Shown here piece by piece: positions 19,366 to 30,052 of a stretch of DNA of 64,000 nt; position 1 is the stretch's first letter; each line of letters starts with the position of its first letter. Below the pieces are notes generated by a model, which was not told the DNA's origin, did not search any database, and worked only from the letters and a program-made list of their open reading frames with translations. The stretch comes from Triatoma infestans (taxonomy: Eukaryota; Arthropoda; Insecta; Hemiptera; Reduviidae): NCBI GenBank assembly GCA_011037195.1, contig JAAEAF010014562.1, positions 1 to 64,000 of the forward strand, written 5' to 3'. The translations under genes were made by a program, and so were the position numbers.

Positions 19366-19832
19366 CAAACTCGGGATTTTCTACTACAACATAGTTAATT
19401 CTAAGTAACATTAATTAGATGATTAGTATTGAGTAATAAAGTGAAATAGCAATTTAGCAGAGAGAAAACCTAACCTCATCCTTTGCCCTACAAGAATTTC
19501 CCCTGAGAAATATTTCAAATAAAAGATTGTAGTTCTTTTTATGTGTAACAGTTTACAAAATTTTAAAGAAAATCTTCGGAGCCATTTTTCGAGAAAACCG
19601 CAAAAAAGTAAAAAAAAATTTAGTAAAGTGGTACTTCCGATTGAGGAATTTTGAGAGATAACGACTGACGGTTCCCATGGTGGTACCTAAACGGAATATC
19701 AAGTTTCAACTTTCTACAATTATACTGTTCACATACACAGATATATTTTCTAAATGACCACTTTTTTTTGGAGTGAGGGGACTTCATCAAAACATGTATT
19801 TCTGATGAAGACTCGACAATGATATTAAATTT
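19366..19832 (+). repeat. MDR dispersed repeat, divergent partner
   Basis: TTAATTAGATGATTAG, a C-rich block, TTTCAAATAAAAGATTG, CCATGGTGGTACCTAAACGG and GGACTTCATCAAAAC follow the plus order. With 18100-19365 it forms a head-to-head pair joined near 19365. Confidence 0.68.
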
Positions 19833-20025
19833 ACTAATAATGTATGTCTATTGATCGTATTAAAACAGTAGGTAAGGGACTGATATGAATTATAGATATT
19901 AAAGAGCTATTGGTGTCCAGATCCAACAAAGCAGCGACTCATCAAGTGCTTTCCTATATTAATACTGCATGTCTCAGAATGACTTGCTTTGTTAGCAATG
20001 GTAGGCCCTCTACCCGTTGTCTAGC

Positions 20026-20056
<31 letters not shown>
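20026..20056. repeat. (CA)n microsatellite
   Basis: About fifteen CA units with one interruption. It lies between MDR and the extended SINE and belongs to neither. Confidence 0.9.
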
Positions 20057-20285
20057 GCAAACTGTCAGTCTGTTCTCTCCTATATCTAATTTTTGAATTC
20101 AATTAATATTACTCTTTTTAGTTTCTCTTTGTGCGTTGATCAAGTTAAACTTCCAAAACCTACACACACAGAAATGTCTATCACTTTTATTGGTTTTTTG
20201 ATTGGAAAAATTGATTTTTTGGGGGGAAGGGGATTTTGAGGGGAAAGTAACGGGTAATGGGATTTTACAGAATAAGTTTGCCCGC

Positions 20286-20725
20286 AAGGGCTATCTGGTG
20301 CATGCAGTTACTTGGGGGAGTAGCGACCCCACGGGTAACCATAGTTCAGTACTTCCATGCGCTTCGTACAGAACAGTACACAATACACTTAAACTCTACA
20401 TACACTGTGCACTTTACAGACAAAGGCAAACACAGTACACAAAACTAGGGTCTCCGTCCCTAGTTAAGTGGCGTAAGTCAAGCGAGAAGGAAGGGATTTC
20501 CTCAGTGGTAGCTCGCTGGAATAGCAACGCGGAGGCCCTGGTTTCGAATGCAGCACGCTAAGCTTAGATTTTCTCTTCCTAGGAGCCTCTACAACTCACT
20601 ATCCGGTGAAGGGGCAGTGTTGTCTGTAGCTAGAGAATACTACTTGGAGGCCGGCTGTGCATTGGAGAAGGTTCCGGGGGCACAAGAGATCTTTCAGGTC
20701 GCAGTGCGATAATCCCTTACAACAA
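20286..20725 (+). mobile_element. Extended SINE-A (with ~190 bp 5' module)
   Basis: A 5' module (GGTGCATGCAGTTACTTGGG, TAGCGACCCCACGGGTAACC, GGGTCTCCGTCCCTAGTTAA) precedes the tRNA-like head (GGGATTTCCTCAGTGGTAGC, GGTTTCGAATGC), the SINE-A body (GTCCGGTGAAGGGGCAGTG-like) and a distinct tail, CAGGTCGCAGTGCGATAATC. The same composite order is present in reverse at 29605-30052. It is therefore an element type and not a chance juxtaposition. The tail resembles the LINE-X 3' end near 32690-32735. Confidence 0.78.
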
Positions 20726-20938
20726 TCTGCATCTACCCTCCCTAGAGCCCATCATATTATTAGGATTCCTCAAGAATCTTAACCTGATGGTGGTGTTGTA
20801 GACTATGTTTGCTTGGGACATCTGTTTGGGGTGCTGTGGGCAGACTGCAGCATCCAGGGGGCATAGCGCAATAGATCGTGAAAGTCGCAGTGCATTGCAC
20901 CCCCCCATCACAATCTATGCAGTAAGCACTCTCAATGC
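20726..20938 (+). repeat. LINE-X 3' UTR-like fragment, low confidence
   Basis: GCAATAGATCGTGAAAGTCG followed by CAGTGCATTGCACC resembles the 3' terminal stretch of LINE-X (CACAATAGACCTCTT...GTCGCAGTG). No coding similarity is visible. Confidence 0.35.
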
Positions 20939-20939
20939 A

Positions 20940-21240
20940 CTCTCAAATTTAAAGAAAATCATTTTAACCATTTTCGAGTGCACTTTCGGATAAACCAATT
21001 TACCAAATTCAAATTTTGGAATTCTATCAATGCTTTTCTAATGTATAAATTAATATATATGTACGTGGTAAAAACTATAATATATTTAAAAAAAAATTTG
21101 GTATGAAACACTCATATAACTTTCTCTTACCAACAGTTTACAAAATTATAATTTACAAATTTTATAGTTAGTATACCGTAATATTCGATGAGTGTTTTTT
21201 CATAGAGAAAATCGGATAAATTGAAAAAAAAAAAAAATTT
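20940..21240 (+). repeat. MDR dispersed repeat, fragments
   Basis: AATTTAAAGAAAATCATTTT, GGAATTCTATCAATGCTTTT and GAAACACTCATATAACTTTC are plus-orientation MDR blocks. Their order differs from the long copies, which suggests rearrangement. Confidence 0.6.
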
Positions 21241-21790
21241 TTTAGTAAAAGCATCAAGGCAGGAATTACTGGCGGAAACAGGTGTATGTTTTCCTTACAA
21301 AAGTTGCGAAAAGCAAAACTAATGGTATATAAAGCAATTATTCGACCAGTGGTTACATATGCCAGTGAGATCTGGGTTCTAACCAGGAAGTCTGAAAAAA
21401 ATGTTGCTTATATGGTAGCGAAAGGTTTTAAGAAAAATATTTGGCCACATTAATGAAAATGGTAACTGGTGGATCCGATAAAAATGAGGAACTGTACGAG
21501 CTGTTTCCTGAAGAGAATTTGCTGACCGATATTAAAAAAAGGGAGACTTGGATGGATAGGCAATGTTGAAAGAATGCCGAACGATAGAGACATCCTAAGA
21601 GAATGTTGTACGGCAACCCGGAAGCGAAGAGACAAAGAGAACGTCCCAGGCTCAGATGGCTAGATGATACTGAGCAGGATCTCCGTCATATGGGAATCAG
21701 AAGATGGCGAAATAAGGCTTTAGATAGAGATCAGTGACATGAAACCATTGGTGAGGCCAAGGTCTTTCAAGGATCGTAGAGCCACAGAAG
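21241..21790 (+). pseudogene. Non-LTR retrotransposon ORF2 C-terminal fragment (RTE/CR1-type)
   Basis: In broken frames: LQKLRKAKLMVYKAIIRPV, VTYASEIWVLTRKSEKNV, MKMVTGGSDKNEELYELFPE, RMLYGNPEAKRQRERPRLRW, LDDTEQDLRHMGIRRWRNKA and ALDRDQ. This is the C-terminal segment after reverse transcriptase of a LINE lacking RNase H. It is 5'-truncated, carries several indels and is inserted in MDR sequence. It belongs to a different LINE lineage from LINE-X and the R1-like element. Confidence 0.82.
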
Positions 21791-22215
21791 TAAGTAAAAA
21801 ACGTAATTCTGGTTTACTAAGTATTTTTTTTTTAAACTCGAAACTTTGGCCATCTATTTATTTTGAGATAGCACTTAAGAGGGGCAAAGAAATATTTCAA
21901 ATAAATGTTGTAATTCTTAGTATAGTTCACATACTTAGTTTTTATGAAAATCGTTGGAGCCATTTTTGAGAAAATAATAGCAAAACTGAAATATACTTTT
22001 CAGTAAAAAATACGCACTTTTGGGTTATCTGATTTTTTTTTCGTCAAACTCGGGAATTCCAACAACATATTTAATTCTAATTAATATTATTTAGATGATA
22101 GAACTGTATAGTAAACAGAAGTAGCACTTTAGTAGAGGAACCTAATATACCCCTCCCCCCCAAATTAATTTTCCCAGTAGAAATATTACAAATGCAAGTT
22201 GTAGATCAAGGGGGG
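21791..22215 (+). repeat. MDR dispersed repeat, fragment
   Basis: Resumes after the LINE fragment with ATTCTGGTTTACTAAG, ATCGTTGGAGCCATTTTTGA, TTAATATTATTTAGATGATA and a CCCCTCCCCCC block. Confidence 0.65.
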
Positions 22216-23124
22216 GTCAAGTGTAAAATGAGGGGGAAGTTGACATAGTGTTTTATTATAAGGAGGTTTAAAAACAATGCTAATGGAAAGAAAGTTAAAA
22301 TTATGAGAGGTATAGATACAATAAAAAGGTATATATATATCTATTTTTTGTATATATTTATTTATTTATGTTATGTAGCGAGAGGGTGGAATACTAGTTG
22401 GGAGTGCATCTTCACTACACTGCTTGGGTGGTCCGTCGAGTGGTGTCTCCACCTCAGCAACCGTGCAGCACCAAACAGAAAGAGGCAGAGAAATTGAAAA
22501 ACAAAAACAAAACAAAAAAATATCCTAGAAATGACTTGAATAGATTCTAGTATGGCTAGTGTAAACAGGCATCTCTTGTGTAAATAAGTCGGCAATGGGT
22601 TTTGAAAAAATCTTTTATTTTTCTTTTGCTTTTATTTTTTTGATTCTCTGACCTCCTCACTGTGGGGGGATGGGGAGGAAGAGGAGAGGAGTGTGTGGCT
22701 CCGCCAAGCGTACATCAACACGCATTACTGGACATTCTCTTCTTAATAAATACACTCTACTGTCGTTCGTTACTTACAATTCTCTTGCCCCTGTACACAG
22801 AAAAACTATTGCGATCCCCTGAAAAGGAAGGGGGACGCAAAAAGCGAGTGTTTGTGTGTGTGTCTGTGTGTGTTAACACCGAATAATCCTAAACATAAAA
22901 TGTATTTAGCTTAAACATGTTATTTATTTCACTTACGCACTTTAAATCAACCACAATGACTTCATGTATCTTCACGTCCCAGGTTGGTATTGGGGTGTTC
23001 CTAAAAGACTGAGAAGAGCCTTTCTTCTTTGAAGGTAACACGGGGGAATCTTTGGAATATGCATAGACTTGCTTAAAAAAATAAGGAGCGGCAATTTCTC
23101 TTTTTGTCCGGGGCGGCGTAACCG
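22216..23124. other. No gene recognised; GT tract and weak exon-like frame
   Basis: A TG tract lies near 22850-22872. A 94-codon minus-strand frame (22889-23173) ends at a good donor-like GTGCGTAAGTG, but its 5' part overlaps LINE-X sequence, so I do not call it an exon. Sequence at 23045-23170 is partly repeated at 23545-23690. Confidence 0.35.
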
Positions 23125-23370
23125 CTAGAGCGGGCGCTGTTTCAGATATCTGGTTGGTTTCCTCACTGAGCATTGGGCCAGTTTCCTGACTGGGCAGGGC
23201 TTCCAGTCATGAACAGCTTCACAGCATTCATCCCTGTGGAATTGCTGAGCACAATGGGTTGTCATCAGTCTAAGATGCTCATTGTGGGGGTCGTCCGGGC
23301 AGATCATTTGGTATGACGGTGCTTTGCATGGACCTCTCTCAGGCAGCGCTCATTCTAGGGCACCATTGTG
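23125..23370 (+). mobile_element. LINE-X fragment
   Basis: Plus-strand frames read ISGYLVGFLTEHWA-like sequence, then FQSWTASQHSSLWNC and HGPLSGSAHS. These match the LINE-X stretch at 60833-61270 (FQSWTASQHSSLWMSSVGC). The order of the two blocks is reversed relative to that copy, indicating rearrangement or tandem duplication. Confidence 0.6.
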
Positions 23371-23639
23371 GCTGTAACTATGAGAAAAATTATTTCGTTT
23401 ACGTCTAAAAGTTAAAAATATTTAAACTATTATTGAAAAATTAACGCAAAATTTGTAAAGAACGATGCTTGGAACTTGTTTGGACATGCATATACTTCTC
23501 TGAACAGAATAGCATTAGCAACCGATCAGAACGCTGCTTCAGCTTGTGTTTTAACAAGCATAGACTTGCTTATATATATGTATGTAAATATATATTCTTA
23601 AGGGGCGGCAATTTCTTCTTTTTATATATATATTCTTAA
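23371..23639. other. Intergenic, AT-rich
   Basis: No gene seen. From 23545 it carries a diverged repeat of 23045-23120 (CATAGACTTGCTT ... GCGGCAATTTC). Confidence 0.4.
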
Positions 23640-24003
23640 GGGGCTCTGTCTCAGGTATCTGGTTGGGTTTTCCTCATTGGGCATTGGGCCTTAAGGAGAC
23701 ATATCTATACAATGGAGGCTCATGCCGAAGACACCTCTTGTAGGGTCTGTGAGACGGAGGAGGAAACACCCATACATGCAATGACAGGATTGCTTAAGCT
23801 GTAAGGAAATTAGGTTCAGAACCTTTGGTCGGAACAAGGATGTCGGTGGAAGAGCTTAGGCTATGTCCTTTTAAGGTTATTCGAAATGTGGTAAAGCTTA
23901 GGTAGATGAAACCCTGGGCCCAGACTTTTGTTCCAGCCCCGACAGTTGTTATTCTTTTGGGGCAGCAATATGGAGCCCATGGAGGCTTTGGGGCTTCCCA
24001 CCC
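23640..24003 (+). mobile_element. LINE-X 3' fragment with (TAA)n tail
   Basis: Frames give LRYLVGFSS...GHWALRRHIYTMEAHAE, SCRVCETEEETPIHAMTGLL, an EELRLCPFKVI-like stretch and GPRLLFQPRQLLFFWGSN. This is the same 3' coding end as 60833-61270 and 62330-62710. Its 3' end runs into AATAATAATAAT, an element tail. Confidence 0.68.
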
Positions 24004-24006
24004 TTG

Positions 24007-24034
24007 AATTAATAATAATAATAATAATAATAAT
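24007..24034. repeat. (AAT)n tail of LINE-X fragment
   Basis: About nine AAT units immediately follow the LINE-X 3' UTR; they are probably the element's tail. Confidence 0.85.
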
Positions 24035-24163
24035 CTAATGCAGCAAGCATTCCAGTTTAAAGTGAATCATTGTAGCCATATTAGAAACCCCCCCCCCCGC
24101 AACTATTCTATAAAATTGCACATCCGATAAACCGATTTTTCTTTAAATTTTTGGAATTCTAAG

Positions 24164-24382
24164 TGGGAGTAGCTAAGTGGTTAGCGTATGGACTCCTATG
24201 CGGAGGTCGGGTTCGAGTCCAGCTGTGCTGCCCTTAGACTTTTCTCCTAGGAGCCTCTACAGCTCACTGTCCGGTGATGGACAGTGCTGTCTATAGCGAG
24301 AGAACACTGTCCGGAGGCTGGCAGTGCACTGAGAAGGCTCCGGGCCCCAATGACCATAGATGTTATGCGCCTTAAATTTATA
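24164..24382 (+). mobile_element. SINE-A inserted in MDR
   Basis: GGGAGTAGCTAAGTGGTTAG (box A), GGGTTCGAGTCCAG (box B) and the complete body ending ATGCGCCTTAAATTTAT. MDR sequence (TTTTTGGAATTCT before, AAACACTCACACAACTTTC after) flanks it. Confidence 0.86.
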
Positions 24383-25505
24383 AAAAAAAAATCTGGCTGT
24401 AAACACTCACACAACTTTCTCTTACTCCAGTTCTCAAAATTATAATTGACAAATTTTATAGTTTGTGTACCAAATTTAATGAAATCCGTCGAAAACTGAA
24501 AAAAACTGTCCAGTAAAAGCGCACTTCCGGTTTAATAACTTTCTTGGCAATCTATTTATTTCTAATTAATTTAGTTTGGATGATAGAATTGTATAATCCA
24601 AGTATGACAGCACTTTAGAGAAAAACATAAGCCCACTCCTCCCCTGAAAATGCCCTTAAATGAATTTTCCCAGAGAAATGTTTCAAATAAAAGTTGTAGA
24701 TCTTTGTATGCATAGTTTATATACGAAGTTTCAAGAAAATCGTCGGATCCATTATTAAGAAAATCGCATAAAAGTGAAGGCATAAAAGTACAGTGGTAAA
24801 GTAAACGCACTTCCGGTCAACTGATTTTTTCAATCTCGAGAATTTCGACAACATATTTAATTCTAATTAACATTATTTAGATGACAGAATTGTATAATAA
24901 GCTGAAATAGTACTTTAGATAAAAACCTAACCCCCACCCCTCCGCCAAAAGTGCCCTTAAAGGAATTTTCCCGGAGAAATGTTTGAAGTTGTAGTAGATC
25001 TTTGTATGTGTAATTTATATGGGAAGTTTCAAGAAAATCGTTGGAGCCATTTTTGAGAAAAACGCAAAAAAATTAAAAAAAAAACAACTAATAAAGTGGT
25101 ATTTCCGGCTGAGGAATTGTGACTGATAATGTACTGTCAGATCCCATGGTGATACCTAAATGGAATATCAAGTTTCAACTTTCTACAGTTTCTTGTTTTT
25201 GAGCTATGTTGTTCACATACACACACATACAAACTATTTGCTAAAAACCACTTTTTTGGGCTCAGAGGACCTCAAAACGGATATTTCCGGTGAACACTCG
25301 ATATTGAAAATTTGAGATGATTACAATACTTTCTCTTACTAGGACTGAGTGGAAGTAATATTGATACATTAGATACATTGGATACATTAGAAGCATTGAT
25401 AGAATTCCAAATTTTTGAAGAAAATCTGTTAACCGGATGCGCGTACAGAAGTTTTTAAGAATTTTCTCGAAAACGACTATAATGATGTTCTGCAAGGTTG
25501 GCAGG
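24383..25505 (+). repeat. MDR dispersed repeat, best complete plus-strand copy
   Basis: Starts AAACACTCACACAACTTTCT, has three CACTTCCGG-type junctions (24524, 24810, 25101) about 290 bp apart, then CCATGGTGATACCTAAATGG, a CA-rich stretch, GGACCTCAAAACGGATATTT and ACAATACTTTCTCTTACTAG at 25320-25345. This copy best shows the family structure of repeated ~290 bp modules followed by a unique 3' block and hairpin. Confidence 0.75.
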
Positions 25506-25709
25506 CCTGCTGCATGGACAGAAACACAACTTTTAGTTGAATATTTCCTCCATAAACATTGATTTTTTTTACGGAGATAATCATAGGAATTTATGACATT
25601 AAATTTAAAATGTAGTAGCTTTGTACTAAGTTATTGACGCGCTCTTCTTGACTACAGTGTAATTAATTAAGCTATATAATTTAACTCTTATAAATGTATT
25701 AATTGCAGT
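25506..25709. other. Intergenic, AT-rich
   Basis: No recognised feature. Confidence 0.5.
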
Positions 25710-25710
25710 A

Positions 25711-25746
<36 letters not shown>
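25710..25746. repeat. (ATT)n microsatellite at SINE 3' end
   Basis: About twelve ATT units touch the 3' end of the minus-strand SINE at 25747, consistent with an expanded tail. Confidence 0.9.
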
Positions 25747-25974
25747 TCATTTAAGGCGCGTCACCATCTATGGTCATAGGGGCCCGGAGCCTTCTCAGTG
25801 CACTGCCGTTCTCCGGACAGTGTTCTCTCGTTACAGGACAACACTGTCTATCACCGGACAGTGAGCTGTAAAAGGCTCCTAGGAAGAAAAAATCTAAGGG
25901 TAGCACAGCTGGACTCGAACACGGCACCTCCGCATTGCTAAGCCAGTACGCCAGTATGCTATTTCCTTCCCTGC
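25747..25974 (-). mobile_element. SINE-A, near full-length
   Basis: Plus strand reads TTTAAGGCGCGTCACCATCT, GGACAGTGTTCTCTCGTTAC and CTGGACTCGAACACGGCACC, the reverse complement of the SINE. Box B is slightly altered. Confidence 0.85.
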
Positions 25975-26129
25975 AGTAATTTTTTATTTATTTCGTTTCT
26001 CTTATCTCTTTTAGTACGGCTTTTTAGCAAGAGATAGCGCAACCTGTCTGATCTGGGAATAACTTTTCTAGATTTTAACTTTGGACACTGGGACTTGTTC
26101 TACTCGTAATAAGTTAGTAAGTGAGTAAG

Positions 26130-26735
26130 TTTCTAGTAAACATTGACATACAAATTTGCAATCGTGTGAAATTTTTTGAGATAGAGTTTTCACGGGCAAA
26201 ATACATGTTTATGGTCCCACTCACACCAGCTTTCTCGCTTACTACAGTTTTACAAAAATTGTAACTAACAAATTTTATAGTAAGTTATACCAAATTTAAT
26301 GAACTTTGTCAGTGTTTTGTTTGGTGAAAATCCTAAAAAATTGTTCAGTAAAAATATACTTCCGGTTTACTAAATTGTCTTGGAAACACGAAATGTTAGC
26401 AATCTATTTATTTATAATGAATTTTTTGTTTAGATGGTAGGAATTGTACGCATAATCAACTATGACAGTACTTTAGTGGAAAAACCATAACCCTACCCCA
26501 AAAAAGCCCCCTTAAATGACTTTACCCGGAGAAATGTTTCAAACAAAAGTTCATCATTGGACCAATTTTTGAGAAAATCGTAAAAAAAAAGCAGAAAGAA
26601 ACCGTTCAGTAAAGTGGTACTTCCGGTTGAATGAGTTTTCGAAAACCTTTTTCTTAAATCTCCTGGTAGCATTAAACGAAGTTTTTGAGATATGTTTACC
26701 CCTCCCCCCACGCCTACAAAGTTTTGTTTTTAAAA
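26130..26735 (+). repeat. MDR dispersed repeat
   Basis: CACTCACACCAGCTTTCTC, AAATTTAATGAACTTTGTCA, ACTTCCGGTTTACTAAATTG, AGTACTTTAGTGGAAAAACC and TACTTCCGGTTGAATGAG follow the usual order; the 3' block is missing. Confidence 0.68.
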
Positions 26736-27767
26736 ATCATAGCCTTATTTTTTTTTTACGTTTCAAAAAACAATATCTACTGTTAGTTACTGAGATGGAT
26801 TCTGGAGGATGTGCCCCCCTCACACACACAGAGTACTGTGCGGGGTATATATGGGAGTGGTGTAGGAGTTTGCCCCCTCCCCCTTATTCTATACACAATT
26901 AACAAGAGTCTGTCAATATTTATTCTGGGCCGGATAGGAGCATTAATCGAATTACTTTCTAGTAGAAGAGTCTATATGAGCAGTGTACGGACATCGAAGG
27001 TTTGGGACATCTGTCCCCCTAGCTTCGTTTCTCTAATTGACTGCTCAATTTATATATATACCTTCATTCCCCTTGTATATCTAGAAAGAGTAACCAAGGC
27101 AAAATATTCTCGTAGTAAGGTTTAAAATTCCTTATTGGTTGGGGGTTGGCGAAAAAATTGAGGTCCCAGATCAATTCGGGTGGCGGGGGTGGCATAAATT
27201 GACTCTGCTTTAGTAAACTTAGCCGAAAAAGTTTCTGGTTTGAAATAATCACACGTCTCTGTGTTATTGCTGTTAATACAATTATGTAATTTTTTTAAAA
27301 ATCTTTATTTATGTCTACAATCAGCGCGACATCTGCTATAAGTAACAATTATTACAAAGGACATACTATAACATAATGAGTGGAGAACCTATCCAATGGT
27401 AACACTCCAAAACTACACAAAAAATCACTATTCACTCTCTTCACTTGAAAGAAGATCACGAGGCCATTGTCTTTTAAGACGTCTAGCACGGTTATTAGGA
27501 AGAATGTGCGGGAAGATAGGTGTTGGAACAAAAGGATTTGTGTGTGACTATAGATTAATATGGAATTTCCTGTAACGGGTTTTGGGAGACTTGAGCAATG
27601 AATGGTACATTGAGGTCCAGTGTGTATGGTTCCGGCTGGAGACGTAAAAAAGAGTATTTACAATGATACGGAGGATTTGGAGTCTTCGGAGATTTGAACG
27701 TTTGCTTGAACTCCATAGTTCTATCACATACGCCCAGATAGGCTTTAAAGTAGCTGTTAAATTCTCA
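26736..27767. other. No gene recognised
   Basis: Open plus-strand frames at 26811-27125 are CT-rich with no recognisable motif. No repeat family from this window is visible except short AT simple sequence near 27050. A unique host intron or intergenic stretch is possible. Confidence 0.4.
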
Positions 27768-28037
27768 TCAGAGATATTTTCCGTGATAGCGTGGTCATCG
27801 ACCGGTTTCGGGCGTTCGCCAACCATCAGGATGTTTTTGTCAAAACAGTGTAGTAACATAGATTTGCACAGAGCAAATTCAGTTGATACTATTCTGATAC
27901 TCAGTTGATACACTGATTGTCAAAAACATCCTGATGATGAGCGAACTCCCGAAACCTGTCGATGACCACCAAAAGAAGCAAGCTATCACGGAATATAATA
28001 TCTTGATGCTTTTCAGCTCTGCGGTACCAACCACAAC
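27768..28037. mobile_element. FB1 foldback element
   Basis: TCAGAGATATTTTCCGTGAT, GACCGGTTTCGGGCGTTCGC and AGGATGTTTTTGTCAAAACA mirror the right arm, CATCCTGATGATGAGCGAAC, CCTGTCGATGACCACC and CAGCTCTGCGGTACCAACCA. It abuts a LINE-X fragment on its right. Confidence 0.83.
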
Positions 28038-28335
28038 AATTAAGTAAATATCTTTTAAAAGAATTAAGCCTGCCTCTCCTCTGCCTTGGTGTTCTTTCCC
28101 ACCATTGAAGACGCTGGTCTTCTATCCAATCCTTGATAGAATCTTGAATCAAGCTCTAGGGCAATCCGCAAAAGGGCTCGGGGCCCATAAAGGAATCCTT
28201 CGAACCCTCCTTCGCCAAGACGTCCTCCCTTTCGTTGCCATGGAATTCCGCATGTCCCGGCACCCACTCAGGCGAGTGTCAGCTTATTTCGAGCACCCAG
28301 CTCGGTAAGGGCAGATAGATAGTCCTATACCAGTC
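28038..28335 (-). mobile_element. LINE-X fragment spanning the RNase H end
   Basis: Minus-strand frames read LGARNKLTL, VPGHAEFHGNEREDVLAKEG, PEPFCGLP, SLIQDSIKDWIEDQRLQWWE and RTPRQRRGRLNSFKRYLL. They cover the C-terminal RNase H signature and the following linker, closely matching 32177-32766. The 3' end was lost where FB1 begins. Confidence 0.72.
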
Positions 28336-29440
28336 TCATCAACCGGAAGTTCAACTTTACTGAACAGTTTTTCCCCCCTGTTTTTCGAGATTTTTTTCTT
28401 GAGAGGTTAGGTTTAAATTTTAAACTGCCGCTACATGGTGTTGAGAGAGAGGGCGCCCAGTGTCCATTCAGGTCCCCACCACCTTCCCTTTGTTTATGGC
28501 CAACCTATCAAACGTTTTTAAAAATTGTAATTAACTAAATAATAATGAAATTGTATTAAATTGGAGTGAGAGAAAGTAATAAATTATATAATATTGAAAA
28601 GTGAATTCCAAATTTAGAAAATTTATTGAAATAAGTTTTTGGGCTTTGATTGTTTTGTAGGTTTCAGAAGGAGTGGGTTAACGTCAAAGCCAGTGAACAG
28701 TGTAGCCAACATTGTACAAAGTAGTAATCATATTTAGAGCACAAGATGGCGGTATGTAAACATTGGCGCTGGGCCCTGTGCTGCTATATGTATCTAACTT
28801 TAATCAACGTACATGGCGTGGTAGTACTGGCCACGCATGCATTATGTAGCAACTAAAACCCTACAGACCACGCTTCGTCTCTATCCTATACTATGTAACT
28901 GTGTATAACGTCGGCGGTTAGACTTCTATATATATATATATATATAGTTTACTGCATGAAGTTCATATTCCCAATGGCTGGTTAATTTTCACTTATCTAT
29001 ACTTTATTGGCAACACTGCTCTGTTGGTAACGCTGGTAGTACTACCGCTTGCCCAAACCCGTGTACTATGAATACATTATTCTAGGTTTGTTTACGCTAG
29101 TCCAGTGTACTGGCGGCCTAGCTCATTTTGTTACATAGACATCGTTTAGGCCCGCATATTTACATGAGCACCCAGTATATTGTAGAATTTACTGGCGAAT
29201 AATAATTTCATTAATAATTAATTTTTTATTAATTTCTCTCTTCATACAGGTAGTTTTATAATTCATATATTTTCTTCTAATTAAGATTTTATTTAATTTT
29301 TTTTTTTACTAAATTGGACTTAAGTAATCCGCAGGGTGACAATTTTAACATGCGCCACCCCATTTGTCTTAAAAAGTACGTCAGCTTCGGTTTAAATTTA
29401 AAGCAGGGCCCCCCGCCAAAAAAAAACACTTGCACTTGCT
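28336..29440. other. Repeat-poor interval, no gene recognised
   Basis: A short reverse MDR piece (CCGGAAGTTCAACTTTACTG) is at 28342. The rest has no family similarity that I see. A TA microsatellite lies at 28928-28946. Possibly unique host sequence. Confidence 0.4.
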
Positions 29441-29604
29441 TCTAAAATGTGTATTAATATTACATAGGTAGTAAAACCATACATTATACTGGAAGTGATA
29501 CTTTAAAGGAAAGCATGACGCCAACAGTTCCCCCTTCTCCACCAAATATATTGTCCCAGCAAAATGTTACGAATAGAAGTGCTAAGTATTTATGTTTGTA
29601 GATT
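29441..29604 (+). repeat. MDR dispersed repeat, left half of an interrupted copy
   Basis: TATTAATATTACATAGGTAG, GAAGTGATACTTTAAAGG, a C-rich block and AATGTTACGAATAGAAGTG. It is interrupted by the extended SINE, and the 3' block resumes at 30053. Confidence 0.65.
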
Positions 29605-30052
29605 GTTGTAGGGGATCATTGCACTGCGACCTGAAAGATTTATTGTGCCCCCCCCCCCCCCCCCCGAGCCTTCTCTAAACACAGCCGGCCTGCAAGCAGT
29701 GCGATCTAGCTACAGACAACACTGTCCCTTCACCGGCCAGTGAGTTGTAGAGGCTCTTAGGAAAAGAGAAATCTAAGGGCAGCAAGCTGGATTCGAACCC
29801 GGGACCTCCGCGTTACTAGTCCAGTGCACTACCACTGAGCTAATCCTTTCCTTCTCCCTTGGCATTCGCCAATTAACCAGGGACGGAGACCCTAGTTTGT
29901 GTACTGTGTTTGTCCCTTGTCTGTAAAGAGTAGAATGTAGTAGTTTAAGTGCATTGTGTACTGTTCTGACGAAGTACATGGAGTATTGAGCTGTGGTAAC
30001 CCGTGGGGTCGCTATTCCCCAAATAAATGCATGCAACAGATACCCCTAGATA
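29605..30052 (-). mobile_element. Extended SINE-A, reverse orientation
   Basis: Minus strand order: a 5' module (GGGGAATAGCGACC, GGGTCTCCGTCCCTGGTTAA), a tRNA-like head (TAGCTCAGTGGTAGTGCACT, GGGTTCGAATCCAG), the body and the tail CAGGTCGCAGTGCAATGATC. A run of about 20 C/G near 29650 interrupts the 3' part. It matches the composite at 20286-20725 along its length and is inserted into an MDR copy. Confidence 0.8.

Noticed and set aside
22889..23173. 94-codon minus-strand frame ending at a strong donor-like GTGCGTAAGTG
   Set aside because: Its 5' part overlaps LINE-X coding sequence on the opposite strand and a local duplication, so the open frame is probably incidental.
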